Of a stretch of 64,000 nt of DNA, positions 42,207 through 55,021 are shown in pieces (position 1 is the first letter of the stretch; every line of letters starts with the position of its first letter). Below the pieces are notes generated by a model. The model saw nothing but the letters and a program-made list of their open reading frames with translations, ran no database searches and had not been told where the DNA came from. The position numbers and the translations under genes were made by a program. Source of the DNA: Propionigenium maris DSM 9537 (GTDB lineage Bacteria; Fusobacteriota; Fusobacteriia; Fusobacteriales; Fusobacteriaceae); NCBI RefSeq assembly GCF_027925155.1, contig NZ_BSDY01000011.1, positions 62,001-126,000 of the forward strand, written 5' to 3'.

Positions 42207-43415
42207 TTAGAAGATGTCGTAGTTGTTATCAGCTAGAGCATTCTTAACCTGCTCTCTGTGCTCGATGTTGAAGCACTCAACTACAAGGTCTACTTCCTGC
42301 ATTCCGATGTCAAGGTTCTCTCTGTACATTGACTGATACAGTGTAAGGATGTTTGCGTTGTTTTCAGCGATTAACTTAAGAAGTCTCTCAAGCTCTCCAG
42401 CTTTATCGTGGATTCTTACCTTGAATCTGAATCTTCTTCCTTCCTTGATAAGAGCCTGGTTAAGGATTCTCTCCATAAGGTTGATATCGATGTTACCTCC
42501 AGAGATAACAGATACGATGTTCTTACCCTTCTCTTTAATCTTTCCAGAAAGTACAGCTGCCACTGCAGTAGCTCCAGCTCCCTCTGCAACAACTTTACTC
42601 TTCTCCATTAGGAATAGTAGTGCCTGAGAGATCTCAGATTCAGTAACTGTAACAATCTCATCTACATTTTCTCTGATGATTTCAAATGTAAGGTCTCCAG
42701 CTCTTCTTACTGCGATACCATCTGCGATTGTAGGACTAGAATCGATAGTGTGAACCTCATTCTTTTCAATAGCAGCCTTCATAGATGCAGCATTAGCAGC
42801 CTCTACTCCGATTACCTTTACGCTTGGCTTAAGAGCCTTTATAGCAGTAGCGATACCAGCAAGGATTCCTCCTCCTCCGATTGGAGCAACTACTACGTCT
42901 ACATCCTCAAGATCCTCTAGGATCTCAAGACCGATAGTTCCCTGTCCAGCGATTACATACTCATCATCAAATGGGTGAAGGAATGTAGCTCCAGTTTCTT
43001 TTTGGATCTCGCAAGCCTTAGCGTATGCATCGTCATATACAGAACCGTGTAGTACTACTTCAGCTCCGTAGTTCTTTGTAGCCCATACCTTAGCCAGTGG
43101 TGCAGTAGCAGGCATTACGATAGTCGACTTGATTCCAGAAGCTGTAGCTCCCAGTGCAACTCCCTGAGCGTGGTTTCCAGCAGATGAAGCGATAACTCCG
43201 TTTGCCTTCTCCTCCTCTGAAAGGTTAGCGATCTTGTTAAGAGCTCCTCTTACTTTGAACGATCCAGTCTTCTGTAGGTTCTCAAGTTTGAAGAATACCT
43301 TGTTTCCAGTTAACTCCTCTAGTGTAGGACACTCAACAAGAGCAGTTCTCTTGATAGAATCCTTTACAGTATCATAAGCCTTCTTTATATCGTTAATTGT
43401 AACTTTTTTTGTCAT
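42207..43415 (-). CDS. tdcB: Threonine ammonia-lyase (catabolic, with ACT domain)
   Basis: A 402-residue PLP enzyme. The ATG with GGGAGG eight bases upstream (43415) is preferred to an ATG five codons earlier. The PLP lysine is in KTGSFKVRGA (about 53-62). SSAGNHAQG and the glycine loop GGGGILAG bind substrate and phosphate. The last 75 residues (FKVRIHDKAGELERLLKLIAE) are a single ACT domain, as in the catabolic-type enzymes of this length. It deaminates threonine to 2-oxobutyrate, which can be fermented to propionate. Single gene. Confidence 0.9.
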   Translation of the reverse strand: MTKKVTINDIKKAYDTVKDSIKRTALVECPTLEELTGNKVFFKLENLQKTGSFKVRGALNKIANLSEEEKANGVIASSAGNHAQGVALGATASGIKSTIVMPATAPLAKVWATKNYGAEVVLHGSVYDDAYAKACEIQKETGATFLHPFDDEYVIAGQGTIGLEILEDLEDVDVVVAPIGGGGILAGIATAIKALKPSVKVIGVEAANAASMKAAIEKNEVHTIDSSPTIADGIAVRRAGDLTFEIIRENVDEIVTVTESEISQALLFLMEKSKVVAEGAGATAVAAVLSGKIKEKGKNIVSVISGGNIDINLMERILNQALIKEGRRFRFKVRIHDKAGELERLLKLIAENNANILTLYQSMYRENLDIGMQEVDLVVECFNIEHREQVKNALADNNYDIF

Positions 43416-43687
43416 TTGTTTTCCTCCCATAATTTTGCTATATGGGTATCCTAAAACATTTTTTCAAAAAAAGCAAATTTTTTTCACAAAAATGAGTATT
43501 GAAATAAAACTTTTAATCTGTATAACGTACAATCAGAACATTATACACATAAACTTACTTGTGAATTAAGGAATTATAGCCCTTGATATTGCTGGCTTTC
43601 AGAGGAGGTGGTCGTTTCAAAAAAACAGACTATTAATATTAATAATATTTAATATTAAATACATATAAATATTAAATTCTGAAAAAA

Positions 43688-44602
43688 TTAGAAGATACTC
43701 AGGGACAATTCCTTGGAAAGATCCTTTAAAAGGGAGTATCCACCTATGGAGTTCCCCTTCTTATCCAGGCTTGGGCCGTAGATACCAATTCCCATCCTTC
43801 CAGGAACTACAGAGCATATTCCTCCACCTACTCCAGACTTACTAGGGACTCCCACCATTAGGGCAAACTCCCCGGAACCGTCATACATACCACAGGTAAC
43901 CATTAGAGTTTTTGCTATCTTGGCTACATACTCACTGACAACCCTTTCACCGTTGCTGAGTACACCACCCCTTGCCAGGAAGAGAGCTACCCTTGCCAGA
44001 TCCTCAGCTGTAACAAGGATGGAGCACTGTTTAAAGTATACATCCAGAGCATCCTCTACATCACCGTCGATATATCCCTCTCCCTTCATAAAGTATCCCA
44101 TAGCTCTGTTCTTGTTTCCAGTTTCCTTCTCTCCCCTATAGATATCCTCATCTATCTCCAGGGTATCGTTTTCACATATCTTTCTGAAGAACTCCAGTAC
44201 CCTTCTGAATTTATCCTGGGCGTCCCTTCCCTTGATAAGGGCTGTAGTAGCTATTGCCCCTGCGTTAATCATAGGGTTAAAAGGCTTATGCGTATCATGG
44301 GTCTCCAGCTTCTTGATGGAGTTAAAGGCATCTCCAGTAGGTTCCATTCCCACCTTGGAGAAGACGTGGTCCACACCGTTATCCAGGATGGCCAGCATAA
44401 GGGTAAGGGGTTTGGATACACTCTGTATGGTAAACTTAACGTCATAGTCTCCCACTCTCTGTACCGTACCATCTGTCTTCATGATGCACAGTCCCAGATG
44501 ATTCCTGTCTGCCTTATCCAGTCCGGGAATATAGTCTGCCACACTTCCAAACTGGCACTTAGCCCTGTTTTTTTCCAATAGTTTATTTAAAAACTGCTCC
44601 AT
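43688..44602 (-). CDS. glsA: Glutaminase A
   Basis: A 304-residue beta-lactamase-fold glutaminase. The catalytic S-x-x-K is in SVSKPLTLMLAIL (about 61-73). PFNPMINAGAIA (about 109-120), AMGYFMKGEGY and the C-terminal PSKSGVGGGICSVVPGRMG are conserved. It hydrolyses glutamine to glutamate and ammonia. GGAGG is six bases before the ATG. Monocistronic. The 257 bp upstream of tdcB and the 300 bp after glsA's start hold only AT-rich DNA and promoters I could not define. Confidence 0.93.
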   Translation of the reverse strand: MEQFLNKLLEKNRAKCQFGSVADYIPGLDKADRNHLGLCIMKTDGTVQRVGDYDVKFTIQSVSKPLTLMLAILDNGVDHVFSKVGMEPTGDAFNSIKKLETHDTHKPFNPMINAGAIATTALIKGRDAQDKFRRVLEFFRKICENDTLEIDEDIYRGEKETGNKNRAMGYFMKGEGYIDGDVEDALDVYFKQCSILVTAEDLARVALFLARGGVLSNGERVVSEYVAKIAKTLMVTCGMYDGSGEFALMVGVPSKSGVGGGICSVVPGRMGIGIYGPSLDKKGNSIGGYSLLKDLSKELSLSIF

Positions 44603-44852
44603 TTAAAACCTCCAAATTTTCATTATGAACTTAGTCCATGATAAATATATCATACTTTACAATAAAAAAAATTATATTTCTAGTATTGTTTTAAAATAAG
44701 ATGACCGATATATAGCACATAAAAACAAGATGACTTCTCTATGCCAGTATTATAGTTTATCTTTTAATAGATGCAAAGGAATAAACTACTCCTATAAATA
44801 TAAAAAAATGCTAATAACTCAGATCACCACCATAAATTAAAGATATCTTTAG

Positions 44853-44886
44853 AAAAAATAAAACTCCCTAAAAGTAGGGAGTTTTA
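44853..44886 (-). terminator. Terminator of lacI
   Basis: AAACTCCCT / AGGGAGTTT stem with a six-base loop. On the minus strand a U-rich run follows. Confidence 0.8.
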
Positions 44887-44902
44887 ATGTTTGATCCCCT
44901 GA

Positions 44903-45919
<1,017 letters not shown>

Positions 45920-45946
45920 CTAGAAGTAAAACTTTTCCTTTCTAAA

Positions 45947-45975
45947 ATTATATCATCATATGTACAAAAATACAA
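45947..45975 (-). promoter_or_regulatory. Promoter of the LacI-type regulator
   Basis: On the minus strand TTGTAT (45975-45970), a 17-bp spacer and TATAAT (45952-45947). Confidence 0.65.
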
Positions 45976-46073
45976 TTTATAGGAAGTTAAAGGGAAGGAG
46001 CCGGATATGATTTAAGGAAAACTTTTATCAAAGAGAGGCTCCTCCCCACAACTATAATAATTTTAATCTGAAA

Positions 46074-46904
46074 CTATTCCTTGAGAGCTCCTCCAAGTAT
46101 CCCCGAGATAAACTGCTTCTGCAGCACCAGGAAGATAGCTATAACTGGAAGTGTAGAGAGGGAAGCTCCCAGAAGCACCTGTCCGTAGTCAACCCTTGAA
46201 AGTCCCACAAGGGATGAAAGAGCAACTGGAAGGGTCTTCATAGACTGATCGTTCAGTACGATGAGCTGCCACATAAAGTTACCCCACTGTCCCATAAACA
46301 TGTAGATTCCAAGGGCGGCGATAGCCGGCTTCATAGTTGGAAGGACTATCTGGAGAAAGATTCTCAGCTCTCCGCATCCGTCGATCCTGGCTGCCTCTAT
46401 AAGGGAATCTGGAACCTTGAGCATATTCTGTCTCATAAGGAAGATACCAAAGGCACTTGCGATCCCTGGAATTATTACAGCCTTGTAGGAGTTTAACCAA
46501 CCAAAGGCCTTCATAATGTCGAAGAGGGGTATCATAGTAGCCTGTCCCGGCAGCATCATAGTGAGCAGTATGGCACTGAATAAAAACTTCTTTCCCTTAA
46601 ACTCATACTTTGCAAAGGCGTAGCCTGTAATTGTGCTCATAGCCAGGGTAAAGATTGTGTAGATTATAGATACATAAAATGAGTTAAACATAACTTTTTT
46701 CAGGGGTATCTGAGCACTTAGGTTCCGGTAGTTTTCAACTAGGTGATTCCCTGGAGTCATCTTAGGGGGAAAAGCAAATATATCTGCAGATGCATTTGTA
46801 GCCCCTATGAACATCCAGTAGAAGGGAAATATAGATATGAAAAATCCCAGAATAACCGCTGAGTAGATAATAACTTTTTTAAGTGTAGAATTAGATTCCA
46901 CCAT
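46074..46904 (-). CDS. lacG: Sugar ABC transporter permease, MalG/LacG type
   Basis: A 276-residue inner-membrane permease with six spans. The conserved cytoplasmic loop EAARIDGCGELRIFLQIVLPTMKPA (here in two parts, EAARIDG about 172-178 and LPTMKPA) contacts the ATPase. The ATG at 46904, fifth codon of the longer frame, is chosen because GGTGGGGAAG precedes it; the gene overlaps lacF by 14 bp. C-terminal permeases of this subfamily end with QKQFISGILGGALKE as here. No ATPase gene is present, so a shared MsmK/MalK-type subunit must serve. Confidence 0.9.
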   Translation of the reverse strand: MVESNSTLKKVIIYSAVILGFFISIFPFYWMFIGATNASADIFAFPPKMTPGNHLVENYRNLSAQIPLKKVMFNSFYVSIIYTIFTLAMSTITGYAFAKYEFKGKKFLFSAILLTMMLPGQATMIPLFDIMKAFGWLNSYKAVIIPGIASAFGIFLMRQNMLKVPDSLIEAARIDGCGELRIFLQIVLPTMKPAIAALGIYMFMGQWGNFMWQLIVLNDQSMKTLPVALSSLVGLSRVDYGQVLLGASLSTLPVIAIFLVLQKQFISGILGGALKE

Positions 46905-47814
46905 TTTCTTCCCCACCTGCCTTCATCTGTAAAAATGACATAATAGCTGTAAGAATTAGAAGTATACATGAGATTGCAGAAGCATAACCGAAGTTAAGGT
47001 TCATGAATCCCTGGTTGTAGAGGTATAGTCCAAGGGATATAGTGGAGTTGCTCGGTCCCCCCTTGGTAAGAATAAATGGCTCACTGAATAGGTTTATAGT
47101 ACCTATGGTAGACATGAGCATGGAGAAGAGCATAATAGGCTTCATCTGAGGTATTGTGATGTAGAGGAACTGCTGTAGCTTTGTAGCTCCGTCTATCTCT
47201 GCGGCCTCATAGAGGGTATTTGGTATCCCCTGAAGTCCAGCAAGCATTATAACCATGTTGTATCCCGTCCACCTCCATGTAAGGGCAAGCATGATAGATG
47301 CCTTGGCCCAGAATGGGTGTATAAGCCACGGTATCTCCTTTATCCCCACAAGGGAAAGAACGTAGTTTAGCAGTCCCTTATCACTTAAAAAAAGTGAGAA
47401 GATAATGGAGTATGCCACCATCTCAGTTACCGATGGAAGGAAGTAGGCTATTCTAAACTCAGCCTTCCACTTAAGGAGTTTTGAGTTTAGAAGTACAGCC
47501 AGTATAAGGGAGAGCCCCGTCATCACAGGCACCTGAAATCCCATATAGATAAAGGTATTTCCCAGGGCCTTATAGAAGACCCCGTCGGAAAATAACCTTG
47601 TATAGTTTTGTATACCGTTGAAAACATAGCTTCCCCTCTCAAACTTGTAGAAGGACAGCATAACCGTTCTTAAAAATGGATAGATGGTAAATAATGAAAA
47701 CATTATCACTGCCGGTGCTATAAAGTAATATGGAGCAGTTTTTTTATCCATTTTTAATCTGAGGGTAAAGGGCTTTTTTGTCCTTTTGGCCTCTCTTTTT
47801 AATACACTTTCCAT
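46891..47814 (-). CDS. lacF: Sugar ABC transporter permease, MalF/LacF type
   Basis: A 307-residue permease with six spans. The N-terminal basic tail is followed by YYFIAPAVIMFSLFTIYPFL (28-47). The ATPase-contact loop is EAAEIDGATKLQQFLYITIP (about 208-227), and the C-terminal part FILTKGGPSNSTISLGLYLYN is typical of the sugar-permease family. GGAGGAGCT precedes the ATG. It forms a heterodimeric channel with lacG. Confidence 0.9.
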   Translation of the reverse strand: MESVLKREAKRTKKPFTLRLKMDKKTAPYYFIAPAVIMFSLFTIYPFLRTVMLSFYKFERGSYVFNGIQNYTRLFSDGVFYKALGNTFIYMGFQVPVMTGLSLILAVLLNSKLLKWKAEFRIAYFLPSVTEMVAYSIIFSLFLSDKGLLNYVLSLVGIKEIPWLIHPFWAKASIMLALTWRWTGYNMVIMLAGLQGIPNTLYEAAEIDGATKLQQFLYITIPQMKPIMLFSMLMSTIGTINLFSEPFILTKGGPSNSTISLGLYLYNQGFMNLNFGYASAISCILLILTAIMSFLQMKAGGEENGGI

Positions 47815-47828
47815 AGCTCCTCCTTGGA

Positions 47829-49139
47829 TTACTTTGCAATAACTCTTCCAGTAGCTTCGCTTATAGCCTTAGCAGCCTTTTCTAGCTCGGTCTTTGGATC
47901 CTTTGATCCTGTAAGTACAGCAGCCTGAGCAGCAAGTACATAATCCCCAGCCTCTGAACTGTCCTCATTGCTGTAGTTCTTATTGATATTTGGAACGATA
48001 TCTGAAAGGAATCTTCCCACCTTCTGTCCTGCAAAGTATGGATCTCCCAGCTCGAAATACTCGTCCTTAAATGAAGGAAGGTATGCAGGGAAGAGGTCAT
48101 ACTTCTTATACATCATTACCTGATTCTCCTTGTTTACAAGAGCGTTTTTGATAAACTCCCATGCAAGCTGGTGATTCTTAGACTGTGAAGGGATAGCAAG
48201 GGAAGCTCCCCCGACATAGTTTGCTGTATTCTGTCCCTCAGTGAAAGCAGGGAATGGGATAACTCCCCACTTACCGCTCTGCTCTGGCATCTGGTCCTTG
48301 AGGGTTCCTCCCCACCATCCACCATAAGCAACAGTTGCTACCTCGCTGTTCTTTGTAGCAATAACAAGGGTATTCCATGAATCGGCATTATATGTGAGCC
48401 CCTCATCCAGCATCTTCTTCTGAAGGTTAAAGGATCTTAAGCTCTCCTCATTTCCTACTATAATCTCTCCCTTCTCATTGAAGGTTCCAGACCCCTGGGA
48501 GTTCATGATCATGTTGTGGACATATGCTCCCTTGGCATAGTTTATCGGGAACATCTTTACTTCAGGGTTGGCAGCCTGAACAGCCTTACCTGCTTCTATA
48601 AAGTCATCCCATGTAACGATAGACTGTGGATCGATACCAGCCTTGGCAAACATATCTCTTCTGTAAAACATCGCTCCTGGAGCAGAATCCCAAGGAAGAG
48701 CAAGGATATGACCTTCAAATGAACCAAGCTCCCACTTACTCGGGTCGAAATCCTCTCTAAGGTTACCAGCTACCGGAGTAAGATCTACGAAACCATTTGG
48801 AAAGTTAGGCGGGTACTTAACAAAGGCATCGGTCTCTACAGTAACAATATCAGGAAGACCGGTATTTGAGTTAAGTCCGATTGTAAGCTTCTGATATGTA
48901 TCTCCAGTACCGACCTCCTCTACAATAACCTTAACATTTGGATAGATCTTGTTAAAGCTTTCTACAGTATCTCTAAGTCCCTTAGCTGCCACATCCCAAG
49001 ACCAGATCCTCAGCTCTGCCACAGTGTCCTTAGGCAGTACCTCAGTGGAAAGCTCCTGAACCTCCTGGGTCTTGTTGCCCCCGCAAGCTGTCATAAGCAT
49101 AGAAATAATTAAAAGAACAATACTAAATATTTTTTTCAT
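47829..49139 (-). CDS. lacE: Sugar-binding lipoprotein of the lac ABC transporter
   Basis: A 436-residue solute-binding protein of family 1. The signal ends with lipobox LMTAC (Cys 19) followed by GGNK. ELRIWSWDVAAKGLRDTVESF begins the mature fold (about 42-62), then DTYQKL and DIVTVETDAFVKYPPNF. AYGGWWGGTL and the C-terminal QMMYKKYDLFPAY are aromatic sugar-binding regions. GGGAGGGAG is five bases before the ATG at 49139; the longer ORF start is rejected. Anchored at the inner membrane facing the periplasm, it delivers a disaccharide, probably lactose or a beta-galactoside. Confidence 0.88.
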   Translation of the reverse strand: MKKIFSIVLLIISMLMTACGGNKTQEVQELSTEVLPKDTVAELRIWSWDVAAKGLRDTVESFNKIYPNVKVIVEEVGTGDTYQKLTIGLNSNTGLPDIVTVETDAFVKYPPNFPNGFVDLTPVAGNLREDFDPSKWELGSFEGHILALPWDSAPGAMFYRRDMFAKAGIDPQSIVTWDDFIEAGKAVQAANPEVKMFPINYAKGAYVHNMIMNSQGSGTFNEKGEIIVGNEESLRSFNLQKKMLDEGLTYNADSWNTLVIATKNSEVATVAYGGWWGGTLKDQMPEQSGKWGVIPFPAFTEGQNTANYVGGASLAIPSQSKNHQLAWEFIKNALVNKENQVMMYKKYDLFPAYLPSFKDEYFELGDPYFAGQKVGRFLSDIVPNINKNYSNEDSSEAGDYVLAAQAAVLTGSKDPKTELEKAAKAISEATGRVIAK

Positions 49140-49195
49140 AACTCCCTCCCTCTGCAATTATTAATAAAAAGATAAAATTAATGCCCTTTGAATCC

Positions 49196-52324
<3,129 letters not shown>

Positions 52325-52388
52325 TCAAAAAAAGTTATAAGTGGTTGTTTAAGGTACACCAATATAAAGAAAAAACTTTGAAAATCTA

Positions 52389-52417
52389 TTGACAACAGGG
52401 GTAGTAGGGGCTATACT
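52389..52417 (+). promoter_or_regulatory. Promoter of the divergent EamA gene
   Basis: TTGACA (52389-52394), a 17-bp spacer and TATACT (52412-52417) predict a start near 52424. Confidence 0.8.
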
Positions 52418-52431
52418 CTTAAAAGTTTATT

Positions 52432-52452
52432 TTTAGTAATTTTTTTACTAAA
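52432..52452. promoter_or_regulatory. LacI-type operator O2
   Basis: TTTAGTAA-TTTTT-TTACTAAA has the same half-sites and five-base spacing as O1, 175 bp away. It lies just downstream of the predicted EamA-gene transcription start. Confidence 0.85.
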
Positions 52453-52532
52453 AATATAACTAGTTTTATGTAACTGGATTTAAATGGAATCTTGTACTAA
52501 TATTAAAGTATAGGGAATTTAAGGAGGTAGCG

Positions 52533-53435
52533 ATGAAGGGAAATAAGTTACACATAATAGCAGACTTAGCTCTGGTGCTGGTGGCAATAATTTGGGGATC
52601 GGGATTCACGGCCAGTAAGATAGCGCTGGACAGCGGATTTGGCCCATTTTATATGATGGCCTTCAGATTTACAATAGCAGCTGTAATTATGAGGGTGGCT
52701 CTGCACAAAAAGTTAAAGAATATAACCAGGGATGAGTTAAAGGCCGGGGCCATAGTAGGGGCATTCCTCTTCTTTGCCTTTGGGACTCAGACGGTGGGAC
52801 TTATCTTTACAACCCCATCTAAGAATGCATTTCTGACAGGAACCAATGTAGTAATGGTGCCATTTATCTACTGGGCAATAAGCAGGGTGAAGCCTGATAT
52901 CTATTCCATCATAGCAGCAGTTGTATGCTTTCTGGGGATAGGAACCCTCTCCTATGATGGAAGTTTCTCCATGGGAATAGGGGATACCCTTTCTCTGATC
53001 TGTGCTGTTGGGTTTGCCTGTCATATCAGCTTAACGGGTTTCTTTGCCAAGAAGGTGGATGTAATAAAGCTGGCCTTTCTGCAGATGGTCTTTGCAGCTA
53101 TCCTCTCCTTTGGAACGGCCATCTTCTTTGAGGACCTTCCGGCGGAGTTTAGCAGAACGGGAGTACTGTCTATAATCTATCTGGGAGTCTTCAGTACTAT
53201 GGTTGCTTTCTTCCTTCAGACGGTGGCCCAGAAGTACACCACTGCTTCAAGGACAGCTATAATCCTTTCCACAGAAGCAATCTTTGGTACCCTCTTCTCG
53301 GTAATCCTCCTAAGTGAGCAGCTCACTGTGAATATGATAATAGGTGGATGTGCTATCTTTGCAGCTATCATAACAGTGGAAACCAAGTGGGAGTTTCTTA
53401 AGAAAAAAAAGGACTACAAGCTGGAGTCCAGATAG
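52533..53435 (+). CDS. EamA/DMT-superfamily transporter
   Basis: A 300-residue, ten-span exporter-type protein of two EamA halves. The first has LVAIIWGSGFTASKIALDSGFGP near residue 16-38 (given here as the family pattern W-G-S-x-F), and the second has STMVAFFLQTVAQKYTTASRTAI and STEAIFGTLFSVILLSEQLT. AAGGAGG precedes the ATG. It is divergent from lacZ and has an operator matching the lac one downstream of its promoter, so it may be induced together with lactose use. Substrate unknown; relatives export amino acids, metabolites or drugs. Confidence 0.88.
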   Translation: MKGNKLHIIADLALVLVAIIWGSGFTASKIALDSGFGPFYMMAFRFTIAAVIMRVALHKKLKNITRDELKAGAIVGAFLFFAFGTQTVGLIFTTPSKNAFLTGTNVVMVPFIYWAISRVKPDIYSIIAAVVCFLGIGTLSYDGSFSMGIGDTLSLICAVGFACHISLTGFFAKKVDVIKLAFLQMVFAAILSFGTAIFFEDLPAEFSRTGVLSIIYLGVFSTMVAFFLQTVAQKYTTASRTAIILSTEAIFGTLFSVILLSEQLTVNMIIGGCAIFAAIITVETKWEFLKKKKDYKLESR

Positions 53436-53442
53436 ATAATTT

Positions 53443-53477
53443 TTAGGGGAGCTAGGAGGATAGCTCCCCTAATTTTG
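53443..53477 (+). terminator. Terminator of the EamA gene
   Basis: TTAGGGGAGCTA / TAGCTCCCCTAA with a GGAGGA loop, followed by TTTT. Confidence 0.85.
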
Positions 53478-53515
53478 TATAAACTATATCATAGTATTAA
53501 AGGGGGAGGAGTAAA

Positions 53516-54901
53516 GTGGAGCGAAGAAAAGTGTACAAAGATGTATTAAAACTGGCTCTTCCCGCTGTGGGAGAGATGCTTCTCTATATGACTATCTGGA
53601 TCTTAGACACCCTCATGGTGGGACAGTATGGGGGGAGGGTATCCCTCAGTGCTGTAAGCTTAGGAGGAGAGCTTCTCTATACATTCATTTCTATATTTGT
53701 AACCATGGGTATAGCAGTAGCCATGACCTCTCTCATCTCCAGAAAGCTGGGAGAGGGAGACCTAAAGAGTGCCAATGAGTACGCCAATGTGGGAGTTTAT
53801 ATAGGTAGCAGTATGACCCTTGTATTTTTCATTGTCTTCAACAGGTTCAGTGGAGGACTTTTGGAAGCAGCTGGAGCTAAGGGTCAGGTATTAGAGGAGG
53901 GGAGCCTCTATCTCAGTATATGTTCCTGGGCCATGCTCTTTACCATGGGGAGGCACCTGCTAAATGCCATCCTCAGGGGGGAGCAAAATACCAGGGTTCC
54001 CCTCTACAGCTCAGCCATAATGATGGTGACCAATCTCTCCCTGGACTATCTTCTCATCTTTGGGATAGGGATCTTTCCAGAACTGGGAGTAAGGGGGGCT
54101 GCCATAGCCACAGTAGCTTCAGGAGTGGCAGCCTTTATCTATACCCTCCACTATGTTCAGACAAAGGATGGAATAAGGATCAGCCTTAAGTATATTTACC
54201 TTATTCGAGAAAAGAGTGTTGAGATGATAAAGTTAGCCCTTCCGGCTTCCTTTCAGGAGGCTTCCTCCAGTCTTTCCAGACTTCTTGTGGTATTTATGAT
54301 AATGAGAAGCGGGGAGATAAACTTTTCAGCCAATCAGATAGCGGTGACTACAGAGTCCCTCTCCTTCATGCCTGGGTGGGGGTTTGCAGTGGCCTCCACC
54401 ACCATGGCGGGATTTAAGTATGGGGAGAAGAAGTACAGGGAGCTTAAGGAAGTAGTGAGGGCAAACCTGGAGCTCTCCATGATGATAATGGGGGGAACGG
54501 CCGTCATATTTCTAATATTTCCAGAGAGGCTGGTATCCCTCTTTATAAAATCAGATGAGGTAGAGGTGATAAGGCTTGCAGCTCTCTGTATCAGGATAGG
54601 GGCCTTTGAGCAGCTGCAGCTGGCTGTGACCATGGTACTGGACGGGGTACTTAAGGGAATAGGAGACACAAGGACTCCCTTTATTATATCTGCTACATCA
54701 GCGTGGCTTATAAGGGTTCCCCTGGCTTCCCTGATCTTTTTCGTACTGAAGCTGCCCATCTACTATATGTGGTACGCCCAGGTTGTCCAGTGGACGATCC
54801 ATGCAGGGGTTATCTACTATGTCTATAGGAAGAGGATAGCCGAGATCATAGAGGTGGAGAAGGGTTTGGAGGTTGAGGAGCTAATAGAGGATTCAAGATA
54901 A
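53516..54901 (+). CDS. MATE-family multidrug efflux transporter
   Basis: A 461-residue protein with 12 spans in two homologous halves. LALPAVGEMLLYMTIWILDTLMVGQYG (about 11-37) has the MATE pattern of a first helix followed by D-x-x-x-V/L-G-x-x-G. The second half begins IKLALPASFQEASSSLSRL, and MVLDGVLKGIGDTRTPF closes the conserved part. It exports cationic compounds driven by Na+ or H+. GTG start with GGGGGAGGAG upstream. Monocistronic, with its own terminator. Confidence 0.9.
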   Translation: MERRKVYKDVLKLALPAVGEMLLYMTIWILDTLMVGQYGGRVSLSAVSLGGELLYTFISIFVTMGIAVAMTSLISRKLGEGDLKSANEYANVGVYIGSSMTLVFFIVFNRFSGGLLEAAGAKGQVLEEGSLYLSICSWAMLFTMGRHLLNAILRGEQNTRVPLYSSAIMMVTNLSLDYLLIFGIGIFPELGVRGAAIATVASGVAAFIYTLHYVQTKDGIRISLKYIYLIREKSVEMIKLALPASFQEASSSLSRLLVVFMIMRSGEINFSANQIAVTTESLSFMPGWGFAVASTTMAGFKYGEKKYRELKEVVRANLELSMMIMGGTAVIFLIFPERLVSLFIKSDEVEVIRLAALCIRIGAFEQLQLAVTMVLDGVLKGIGDTRTPFIISATSAWLIRVPLASLIFFVLKLPIYYMWYAQVVQWTIHAGVIYYVYRKRIAEIIEVEKGLEVEELIEDSR

Positions 54902-54935
54902 AAGGGAGGAGCTTTAGCTCCTCCCTTTATTTTGT
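54901..54935 (+). terminator. Terminator of the MATE gene
   Basis: A 13-bp perfect stem AAAGGGAGGAGCT / AGCTCCTCCCTTT begins at the last base of the stop codon and is followed by ATTTTG. Confidence 0.85.
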
Positions 54936-54996
54936 TAATGAAAGTATATAATTTACAGAAAATGCTTGAAGCAATCAGAGCTCCCTTTAATTATAA

Positions 54997-55018
54997 GGAT
55001 GCAACGTCACGTTGCTTT
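54997..55018. repeat. Short palindrome abutting the coaBC stop, copy 2
   Basis: GGATGCAACGTCACGTTGCT repeats the sequence at 40003 with one base changed, again within a few bases of the stop codon of a minus-strand gene. Confidence 0.6.
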
Positions 55019-55021
55019 ATA

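Noticed and set aside
45921..45944. Autoregulatory operator of the LacI-type gene
   Set aside because: The sequence is only roughly palindromic and does not match the TTTAGTAA half-sites seen at lacZ.
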